A stretch of 64,000 nucleotides of DNA from Oxalobacteraceae sp. CFBP 13730 (GTDB lineage Bacteria; Pseudomonadota; Gammaproteobacteria; Burkholderiales; Burkholderiaceae_D). The position numbers were made by a program, and so were the translations under genes. Shown here one piece after another: positions 48,722-55,514 of this stretch. The notes beneath the pieces were generated by a model. It did not search any database, had not been told where the DNA came from, and worked only from the letters and a program-made list of their open reading frames with translations. The DNA lies in assembly GCA_014841835.1 (NCBI GenBank), contig JACYUQ010000001.1, positions 744,001-808,000 of the forward strand, written 5' to 3'. Each line of letters begins with the position of its first letter. Within the stretch, counting starts at the first letter, position 1.

Positions 48722-49356
48722 TGTTCGGAATTTTAGGCGAAGACATTTCGGACGTTGCTGTCATAGATGTTCTAATTAAGAAGATCGCAAATAACCAGAG
48801 TCTCCGAACGAGGCCGAAGGGCTACTCTGGTTGTGGGGAGTTGTTGTCAAAAGGTGCGCGCGGCATAAAGGCACTGAATGATGTTGGATTCTCCAAGTTC
48901 ATAATTTGCTATGATGCTGACAAAGGCGATCCGGCCAGAAAGTATGATGAGGTTGTGCAGAAGATTATTAAACCGTCAGGCGTAGCTTCTAGCTTTTGTG
49001 CAATCGTACCTACCCAAGAAATTGAATCTTGGCTTCTCTCCGATTTAAGTGCAATAAAAAAGATTTTTAGTTCTTTTAAATTTGACAGAGAATATTCGCA
49101 TCCTGAGAGCCAAGATGATCCCAAGGAACATCTTGAAAAAATTCTAAGGAAGGCTAATAACAAACCCTGCTATATTAGCACCGCACACAACTCAAAAATT
49201 GCCGCTCATGTGGACTTGATAAATCTGGTGGAAAAATGCCCTTCATCAATCCCCTTGTTTGATTTTATCCAAACCGGCAATGGAAACTATCCCGATCAAA
49301 TCCAAGATTATAAAGAAGCGAAAAAGAGAGTGCTGAAAGCTCTTCGCGGTGAGTGA
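48721..49356 (+). CDS. DUF4276-like TOPRIM-fold protein, partner of the ATPase
   Basis: A 211-residue protein. The N-terminal GEDISDVAVIDVLIKKI carries the conserved TOPRIM Glu (Glu7), and FIICYDADKGDP gives the DxD pair (Asp65, Asp67). VPTQEIESWLLSD (about 97-109) is the DUF4276 signature. TOPRIM proteins of this type are metal-dependent nucleases. Paired with the AAA ATPase upstream (1-nt overlap) it is probably the effector of a defence or toxin system. It could also be an inactive regulator. No similar gene is elsewhere in the window. Confidence 0.82.
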   Translation: MFGILGEDISDVAVIDVLIKKIANNQSLRTRPKGYSGCGELLSKGARGIKALNDVGFSKFIICYDADKGDPARKYDEVVQKIIKPSGVASSFCAIVPTQEIESWLLSDLSAIKKIFSSFKFDREYSHPESQDDPKEHLEKILRKANNKPCYISTAHNSKIAAHVDLINLVEKCPSSIPLFDFIQTGNGNYPDQIQDYKEAKKRVLKALRGE

Positions 49357-49532
49357 TCCGTGGTTGAGAAACCCATAATGCATAGGGTGTGCACCTATGC
49401 GGGAATCAAGTTCTTTGGGGAAGTTACGCCGAAAGCTACGCCGCGTATCACACGAGACTCGACAGCTAGCGAAGGAGGAGGACCTATCCTACCCGCCGAT
49501 CTTGAAGGTAGTACGGAATGCTTAAATTATGA
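49357..49532. other. Convergent intergenic spacer
   Basis: A 176-nt gap between the DUF4276 stop and the 3' end of the tRNA-like gene on the other strand. A 61-codon frame (49360-49545) is present but has no family character. No clear terminator is visible. Confidence 0.4.
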
Positions 49533-49655
49533 TGGTGGCCGGTAGAGGATTTGAACCTCCGCCTTCCCGACGGAAACCGACAAGTATCGGCTTTCGTCGG
49601 AAGGCTGTGGGCAAGCCCACAGCCTCGGGTTGCACTACCGCTATGCTAACCGGCC
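49533..49655 (-). ncRNA. tRNA-like gene with expanded anticodon region
   Basis: On the minus strand a 123-nt sequence folds as a tRNA: acceptor GGCCGGT/ACCGGCC, A73 and encoded CCA, T8-A9, D-arm GCAT-AGCGGTA-GTGC with A14, G18G19 and A21, and T-arm GGAGG-TTCAAAT-CCTCT. The anticodon stem can be drawn as CCCGA/TCGGG, but it encloses 54 nt instead of 7. The insert has two hairpins, one with 11-bp arms AGGCTGTGGGC/GCCCACAGCCT, the other with arms CCGACGAAAGCCGA and TCGGTTTCCGTCGG. No 7-nt loop, and so no anticodon, can be assigned. The 5' end is 9 nt after the stop codon of the HEPN-like gene on the same strand. It may be a disrupted tRNA or a tRNA-shaped decoy or substrate. Confidence 0.7.
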
Positions 49656-49664
49656 ATTACAGAA

Positions 49665-50570
49665 CTACCATTTATACTCTGCAATGATAGCATTAATCTC
49701 AGTCTGGGAATAGAGCAAATCCAGTTGCATAAACTTTTGAGCCGCTATCTTGCGCCGCTCTGCATCAAGGTTTCCGAATCGCTTCTTCACGATTGCTTGC
49801 CCATCAGTGTCACTTATCATGTGCCGACAGAGCCATTTGGCTACGCTCTGCCACGCCTTCGAGCACAACAATGCGTCTTCTGAACTAAGCTTTCCCATCC
49901 GCTGGGGCACAGTCTTAAATTGAGCGCGAATGCCCTCTACAGGTAAGGCTGATATCACATCGACTGCTGTGCGCTCCGCCTTGCCAGCAGCATGAAGCTC
50001 CTCATTACGAATGATCCGGTAGTAATTGACGACAGCAAATGCTGGAAGCAGCTGCACTGCTTTTGCTGCCTCTTTCACAGCAGCCACCGTCCTCTTTTCG
50101 GGCAACATCATAGCTAAAACAATCAGAGCAACTGTCCGAGTGACAAAGTCTCCTTCATCAAGTTCTTTGAAGATTTCCTCATCACTTCTCTTAAGTGCCT
50201 TCATTGAGTCGGTTGAGCGAATCCGTTTACACAGCATATCACCCGCACTTATAACGTATGCGATATGCGAATAGAGAAGGTAACTTTGAGCACTGGCGAA
50301 GGAGGTATTTGGATACAGGGAGTGAAATCCCATTTTCTTCGCACAATCTCTGATATATGCGGACTCATCTGGCTGATGGGCAAGAATGGCTGCGAACGAT
50401 TGCGTCACCATGTCTAGCATATTCAAATGTACATTGTGTTTTCCAAGTGCGAGTCGGAATTCCCTTTCCAGCTGTCCTGGCAATGATTCGATTATCTTCG
50501 GGCGAGCTTTCTGCCTTCTAACATCATTAGATTGTTTTTTCGAATATTCTTTCTTTTTCCTGGTTGTCAA
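49665..50570 (-). CDS. Unknown protein with HEPN-like RNxxxH motif
   Basis: A 301-residue, mainly alpha-helical protein. The first 27 residues are very basic. A hydrophobic helix pair lies at about 143-157 and 171-184, followed by NYYRIIRNEELHAAGK, with R188-N189-x3-H193, the catalytic pattern of HEPN ribonucleases. I do not recognise the full family. The start is TTG at 50570 with AAGGA 8 nt upstream, since ATGs further upstream run into stops. The stop is 9 nt before the tRNA-like gene on the same strand, so both are probably on one transcript. AT-rich and island-borne. If a HEPN RNase, it could be a tRNA- or rRNA-cutting toxin. Confidence 0.6.
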   Translation of the reverse strand: MTTRKKKEYSKKQSNDVRRQKARPKIIESLPGQLEREFRLALGKHNVHLNMLDMVTQSFAAILAHQPDESAYIRDCAKKMGFHSLYPNTSFASAQSYLLYSHIAYVISAGDMLCKRIRSTDSMKALKRSDEEIFKELDEGDFVTRTVALIVLAMMLPEKRTVAAVKEAAKAVQLLPAFAVVNYYRIIRNEELHAAGKAERTAVDVISALPVEGIRAQFKTVPQRMGKLSSEDALLCSKAWQSVAKWLCRHMISDTDGQAIVKKRFGNLDAERRKIAAQKFMQLDLLYSQTEINAIIAEYKW

Positions 50571-50719
50571 AATTACATCCTTAAAGTAACGTCGAGTTCG
50601 AGTTGATCCTTAGAAGCTAATTATACGGGGTAAGAAACGAGTGATGCATGGACAAAAAACTTTACAACGGCAGATTCCAGACGGAGGGGAAAAACCAATC
50701 TTTACAGCTGTATGGTAAT

Positions 50720-50757
50720 CCCTGTTGTCATGGGTTTGAGCCCCATCAGCCCCCCAC
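50720..50757. repeat. Degenerate direct repeat of tRNA-His 3' half (candidate att site)
   Basis: CCTGTTGTCATGGGTTTGAG and the bases after it match the tRNA-His anticodon-stem-to-acceptor region (47193-47230) with a few substitutions and one deletion. The orientation is the same. It marks the right end of the AT-rich island 47231-50719, as expected for insertion at a tRNA 3' end. No integrase remains between the repeats. Confidence 0.75.
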
Positions 50758-50859
50758 AGAATACAAGTAAAAACACGTGCTCTGCATTCGCCGCGCACTC
50801 CCTGCTGCACGTATAGAATTTCTTCACTAAGCAAAACTCCCTAGTCTTCGATTCTATTT

Positions 50860-51303
50860 AAGTATGAGCTTGCGTCCGAATGTCATCCTAATCTCAAAAA
50901 TGACGCGCAGCTCATTGCTAACACCCCTGGCTTAGGAATGACGACGATAGCCCGTGTCCTTGGGCACGTTGGCGACATTCGCCGCTTCAAGAACGCCAAG
51001 GCCTCCGCTGCCTTTCTCGGCGTGACGCCAAAGCAGCGTACGTTTGGCAGTTCGGTAAGGGGACGAACGGTGATGAGCAAGACTGGAAGTTCCTCACTAC
51101 GAGCTGCTCTCTTCATGCCCAGCATGGTAGCGCGCCGTCATAACCCAGTCTTGCGCCAGTTTGCAACCGGCATGGCGAAAAAAGCAGTCATCGGCGCCGT
51201 CACGCACAAATTGGCGCATCTGATTTACCGTGTCATTCGAACAGACAAGCCATTCGACCCAAATTTCTTATCGAATCGGCTTGCAATTCAAGACGGTATC
51301 TGA
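50860..51303 (+). pseudogene. IS110-family transposase, 5'-truncated remnant
   Basis: An open frame with the C-terminal transposase_20 region of IS110/IS116/IS902 transposases: ANTPGLGMTTIARVLGHVGDI, AFLGVTPKQRTFGSSVRGRT, SKTGSSSLRAALFMPSMVARRHNPV, then KLAHLIYRVIRTDKPFDPNF. The N-terminal DEDD catalytic domain is absent and a stop lies in frame just upstream. It sits directly outside the tRNA-His repeat, in a debris zone. Confidence 0.85.
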
Positions 51304-52114
51304 CCCTGGCATTTCCAATCGCGAGCTTGTACTTGAGTTGTCGTTGGAACCGCGTCGCATTTCTCTACCGATGATTCATCGGTGCCTATTAATGGTGGCC
51401 GTTGGAGAGGTTTGGAAGCACAAAAATTTTTACACCCATCGTGATACCGCAGAGCTGCTATCGAAGTACTTCCCTATTTTAGCGGTACACGACAATCGTG
51501 ATATCACGTTCCGGCTGCTAACTAGCCGCGAGTACAATCGTGTTTCGGTGCCAGCTTGTGTCTAAGAGGGAGACCGGCCAGGGTTATTACATTGGAATCC
51601 CGATGCCGGTTGCCTCTCTGAACCTGTTTACTTGGCTTGAACTTCGTTAAGCCGATGACTTCAACGCCAAGAGTTTTGATGTAAAAGTTACATGTGGAGT
51701 GTTGACATTTATGTTCATACTAAGTGTCCCCCTCTTGTACCCAGCAATGTCGTGCGCCGCCTATGCTCCGGACACCCACCAAAGCTCATAAGAACCACAT
51801 CACGAACGCGAAGAGCGCGCTGGAATGCTCTTGATTGACGTCTGCATAATTTTGGTTGGCGATTAAATTCACCGCACAAAGGGTGTCAGCAAGATTGCTC
51901 TCACCCTTTGTGCATATGGAAAAGCGTGTTATGCAATATCGCCATTATGCATCGAGGGTATTCCGCTACGGATTTTTCTTGGATTTTTACAACCTTCGCT
52001 GAAAGTTGAGTTAAGTTATTTTTTCTTTGACTACCTTTCAGTTACTATTGCGGCAAGTCACTTGCGTAGCATATGCCCGTTGCTACGAGTACCCCGCGAT
52101 TGGAAGGAATGGTT
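51304..52114. other. Gene-poor AT-rich region between IS110 remnant and orphan gene
   Basis: An open frame at 51230-51565 (plus) overlaps the IS110 remnant out of frame and has no recognisable domain. The rest shows no convincing gene. A perfect 12-bp inverted repeat, GCACAAAGGGTG/CACCCTTTGTGC, lies at 51874-51885 and 51902-51913 with a 16-nt loop and no T-run. Confidence 0.5.
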
Positions 52115-53104
52115 GTGAAACGTATTGTCATTGAAAACGAGAAACAAGCTTTTGATGTTCTTGAGCGAGCATTGGCTCACGAGTTAGGCGATCAACCGTA
52201 TGAGTTAGCTTTCAAGAATTGGCCTATTCTTGAGATACGACTGACCGGAAAAGGGTATGATTCTACGATCACTTCCGACATGGCTGAAGCGGTTGTTGAT
52301 GTCCAGCGTGCAGTCAATCGCGCTTATGCCCGCAGTGTCCATGGCACCACAAACTCGCGAAGTCTGACTGATCTAGAGCGGCGTGATATTCAGTTCAAAG
52401 CCAAAGTAAAGCGCGGCAGCTCGTTGATCGAAATCAACTTCGGCGAGTTTGCAGAGAAGCTTGCTACAACAATAGCAACCAAATTGACTCCTGAAATGTT
52501 AGCAATCACAGTAATCGGACTTGCCGTCACTGGTGCTAGTCTTCTGGCATACAAGGCCTACCTACAGGCACGAACAGCCGACAAACAAATCGGACAGGAT
52601 TCGATTGACAAGATTTCTTTAAGCAAAGAAGAAACTCGGAGACTTGAGGTCTTTGCTGAGGCCGTAAAGCGTGCACCAATGCTTGCTCATGCAAGAGATG
52701 ATTTTGACGAGGCTCGGGGTGAAATCATTAGATCTGGTGCAAATGCCGACACGTTGCGTGTTAACAATGTGGAAATTGATGGGGATACTGCAAGGGTAAT
52801 TGGTGCGCCAAGGCGAGCTGAATCTGAGGAGGTGCAACTTAATGGAACCTATATGATCTTAGGAGTTGATTTACGCCAACCTACAGAGGTTCGTCTACGC
52901 GTTAAAGGACAAGTTGATGGGAGGGAATTTTATGCATCTTTTAACGATCAGAGCTTGCGTCGGGGACAAATAAAACTTCTGCAAGATGCAGAATGGGATC
53001 GCAACACTGTCTACCTTAGCATTAATGCAAGACTGTTGCGTGGCGAGGTGACAGTAGCTAAAGTTGTTTCCGTTCATCCCCAACCACCTACGACCACGAA
53101 CTAA
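52115..53104 (+). CDS. Single-span membrane protein of unknown function
   Basis: A 329-residue protein. Residues 1-125 form a mixed alpha/beta domain (IENEKQAFDVLERALAHELG, then ILEIRLTGKGYDSTITSDMA). A membrane helix follows at about 132-150 (PEMLAITVIGLAVTGASLLA), then a charged helix and a beta-rich C-terminal domain (VNNVEIDGDTARVIGAP, RLRVKGQVDGREFYASF). No known family recognised. GTG at 52115 has GGAAGGA spaced 6 nt; ATG at 52109 abuts the same site; the frame is open to 52073. The gene stands alone in the AT-rich debris region. Confidence 0.7.
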   Translation: MKRIVIENEKQAFDVLERALAHELGDQPYELAFKNWPILEIRLTGKGYDSTITSDMAEAVVDVQRAVNRAYARSVHGTTNSRSLTDLERRDIQFKAKVKRGSSLIEINFGEFAEKLATTIATKLTPEMLAITVIGLAVTGASLLAYKAYLQARTADKQIGQDSIDKISLSKEETRRLEVFAEAVKRAPMLAHARDDFDEARGEIIRSGANADTLRVNNVEIDGDTARVIGAPRRAESEEVQLNGTYMILGVDLRQPTEVRLRVKGQVDGREFYASFNDQSLRRGQIKLLQDAEWDRNTVYLSINARLLRGEVTVAKVVSVHPQPPTTTN

Positions 53105-53550
53105 TAGTTCTGAGCTGTGCTCTGACACGTAGCTTTAGAAGCAATATTTTGATCAGTGGCTTGATTTGGAAAGATTGTGGAAAAAGCTACGCCACGTGCA
53201 ACCATCACTCGGTAGTTCGCACGGACCACTTTGGCACGTAACTTCGGATAGTATCACCTTGTAGACGCTCCTCACCTTTGAGAGCATCCCAAGCCATGCA
53301 TGGTCATCAGGCGGGCTTAGTACAGCGTGGGGATGAGTGGATCTCCTACTTGTCAATCGGGATCGGTGACATTCGCTACAACAGAGGAGCCGACCCGTAG
53401 ACCCTCTCCTCTTTTTCGACCGCTAGCGGCGCGGCGATCCCTCTCTCCGACAATCTTTTGCCCTAGTGGCGCAGTCTTTTGACTCTTCGGACCATTAGCG
53501 AAATGCAAAAGGTGGGTTAGACGGTATCTGCCCTCCGGCTTTGATTTGAA
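53105..53550. other. Intergenic region with no recognised gene
   Basis: Short open frames on both strands lack domain character. The GC content rises towards the tubulin-like operon. The dodecamer AGACGGTATCTG occurs here at 53519 and also at 51291; I see no clear element between them. Confidence 0.4.
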
Positions 53551-54267
53551 TCAGCGGCTGGCAATCATCACCTGCTCCACCCCATTCCACACTAACTGTG
53601 TATTCAAATCCCGCGACGCTGACAGTTTGCCGTTGACATACAAATTGGTCCGCAGCGCATACCGTCCCTGCGACGCATCCTTCGGCAGCGTGATTTCAAA
53701 CGAGTTTTCAAAACGCCCGCCCGAGTTGTTGGTGAGCGCCTTCGAGCCTGATTTGAACTGCTTGCCATCCTGATCGAACACTACCAGCTCTTCACGCACT
53801 TGCATGACCGGTGTCGTCGCACCGTTGACCAGTTCAACGGTCGAGTTGACCACCACCGGCTTGCCACGCTGAACCGTGCTGGCATTCAGGCGTGGCTGGT
53901 ACGACACCACTTGCGGCTCGGCCGGCAGGCGGCCACGTGTGCGGATGAAGTCGTTGTCGACCTGGGCGGCGGTGCGGGTCTGGCGCGATTGCGAGTTGAT
54001 CGCAACGCAGCCGAGTGCGGCCACGATGCCACCGGCGGCAGCGCCGCGTGCTGCGCCGCGCTTGCCATCCATCAGCGCACCCAGCAGTGCGCCGGCTGCG
54101 GCGCCCATCAGTGCCGATGAGCCGACGGCGCACGGGTCTTGCTCGGCGGCGACGCCGCCTTGCGGGTACTGCGTTTGCGACATGCCGCTCTGGCCCGTGG
54201 TGGCGCAGCCGGATACCAGGCTCGTCAGCAACGTGAGCACAACGATCTTTTTCATTGGCGTTTTCAT
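53551..54267 (-). CDS. Glycine-zipper lipoprotein, last gene of tubulin-like operon
   Basis: A 238-residue lipoprotein with the lipobox LVSGC (Cys near residue 21). A glycine-zipper segment follows (GSSALMGAAAGALLGALMDG, then GAAAGGIVAALG). The C-terminal half is beta-rich (VNSTVELVNGATTPVMQVRE, GRYALRTNLYVNG), resembling a soluble periplasmic domain. It lies 22 nt after the zinc-ribbon gene. The start at 54267 or the Met at 54255 are both possible. It is likely the outer-membrane-linked part of the complex encoded by this operon. Confidence 0.82.
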   Translation of the reverse strand: MKTPMKKIVVLTLLTSLVSGCATTGQSGMSQTQYPQGGVAAEQDPCAVGSSALMGAAAGALLGALMDGKRGAARGAAAGGIVAALGCVAINSQSRQTRTAAQVDNDFIRTRGRLPAEPQVVSYQPRLNASTVQRGKPVVVNSTVELVNGATTPVMQVREELVVFDQDGKQFKSGSKALTNNSGGRFENSFEITLPKDASQGRYALRTNLYVNGKLSASRDLNTQLVWNGVEQVMIASR

Positions 54268-54289
54268 GGTTTTCCCTGATGAGACTGCA

Positions 54290-55504
54290 TTATCTGATGG
54301 TGGTTTCTTCTTGGAGCATCTGACGTTCGCGATCGCGGATCTGCTGCATCATGCTGTCGAGCTGCGGATTGTTCGGATCGGCACGACGCGCGCTTTCCAC
54401 ATAGGTTTTTGCGGCATCAAATTTTCGCTGCAACAGTGCCTGCTCGGCATCGCGCAGGAACATCGTTGCCATCGACGTGCGCTGCGCCGCGCCCGCGTCC
54501 TGTGTCGCTGAAGCACTCGGCGCACTCGGTGCACGCTGCGCAGCCGGCTCCTGGCTCGGGGCTCGCTGAACCGGTGCAGCGCCCGGCATGAAGACCTCGG
54601 CAGGCGGCGCCGGTTGAGCTGCCGCCGCAGCGGCAGCATCCAGTGCGTCGACCTCCCATTTCAGCTGGTTCAGGCTGGGTTCATCGCGGTTCAGGCCAGT
54701 CAGTTTGGCCAGTGCGGCCCTGGCTTGTTCCTGGTCACGTGCATCGAGCGCCCTGCGCACGTCAGCCAGCGCTTCCTTGATGGATTCCTGGGTCGCCTCC
54801 AGCCGGGTGCGCAAGGCTTCGGCCTCCGGCCTGTTTGAACACGCCGCCGTCAATTCGTTCAGTCCTGCGCGCGCACGACCGGGCCGGCTGTCCTGCAGCA
54901 AGCCGTCGATTGAACGGAAATTGCGCTGGCAGGCGTTGTCGGTCTTTTCCGCTGCGGCAATCGCACGTTGCAAGGTATTGACCTTGGCGCGTTCCTTGTC
55001 GCCGCATTCGGCGCTGGCCCGCAGCGCCTGGGTGCGCGCGGCGGCGAGGTCGCCCGACGTGACCGCCTGGGTGCCCAGGTCGAAGGCCGATTCGCAGGCG
55101 TTCTCCTCGATCACCGGCTTGTCATTGGAACCCATGTTGTAGAGCACGACCAGCAGCAGCGCGATCCCGCCGGCGATCCACTTGCCCTTCCCGCCTTTGC
55201 GCGTTGCGGGCGGTATCGGCGCGCGATCAGCTGCAGGCCGGGAAGGCGTTGGGCGCGCAGATGGCGGCGGCACGACAGCAGCAGGCGGCACGCTTGCCGC
55301 CGGCGCCGCAACTGGTCGTGGTGTCACGACAGGCGCCGCTGGCGCAGGGACGCTCGGCGGCGCTGGTACCGCAGCAACCGAAGCAGCAACAGGAACCGCA
55401 GCCGGCACAACCTTGCGCACCGCCCCATCCACCCCTTCACCACAGAATGGACAGAACGCCACCTCACCCTGCAGCGTCGCACTGCAGCCAGAACACTGTT
55501 TCAA
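54290..55504 (-). CDS. Zinc-ribbon protein with membrane helix and helical repeats
   Basis: A 404-residue protein. A zinc ribbon at the N-terminus (CSGCSATLQGEVAFCPFCGEG; four Cys) is followed by a Pro/Ala-rich linker, a membrane helix (about 118-136, WIAGGIALLLVVLYNMG), and an alpha-helical region that looks TPR-like (about 145-260 and 355-395). The helix places the ribbon in the cytoplasm and the helical repeats in the periplasm. The stretch 270-330 is low-complexity Ala/Pro. It follows the tubulin-like gene by 10 nt and is probably its membrane adaptor. Confidence 0.82.
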   Translation of the reverse strand: MKQCSGCSATLQGEVAFCPFCGEGVDGAVRKVVPAAVPVAASVAAVPAPPSVPAPAAPVVTPRPVAAPAASVPPAAVVPPPSARPTPSRPAADRAPIPPATRKGGKGKWIAGGIALLLVVLYNMGSNDKPVIEENACESAFDLGTQAVTSGDLAAARTQALRASAECGDKERAKVNTLQRAIAAAEKTDNACQRNFRSIDGLLQDSRPGRARAGLNELTAACSNRPEAEALRTRLEATQESIKEALADVRRALDARDQEQARAALAKLTGLNRDEPSLNQLKWEVDALDAAAAAAAQPAPPAEVFMPGAAPVQRAPSQEPAAQRAPSAPSASATQDAGAAQRTSMATMFLRDAEQALLQRKFDAAKTYVESARRADPNNPQLDSMMQQIRDRERQMLQEETTIR

Positions 55505-55514
55505 AGTCTCGTCC

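Noticed and set aside
49360-49545. 61-codon open frame after the DUF4276 gene
   Set aside because: No ribosome site, no domain character, and it runs into the tRNA-like gene on the other strand.
49533-49655. Reading the tRNA-like gene as tRNA-Sec or a long-variable-arm tRNA
   Set aside because: The acceptor/T arms are 7/5 bp, and no 5-bp stem with a 7-nt anticodon loop can be placed in either hairpin.
51230-51565. 111-codon open frame overlapping the IS110 remnant
   Set aside because: Overlaps the better-supported transposase frame and has no recognisable motif; treated as debris.
51291-53530. 12-bp direct repeat AGACGGTATCTG at 51291 and 53519 as possible element ends
   Set aside because: A 12-bp match is expected by chance in a window this size, and no transposase or inverted ends fit it.
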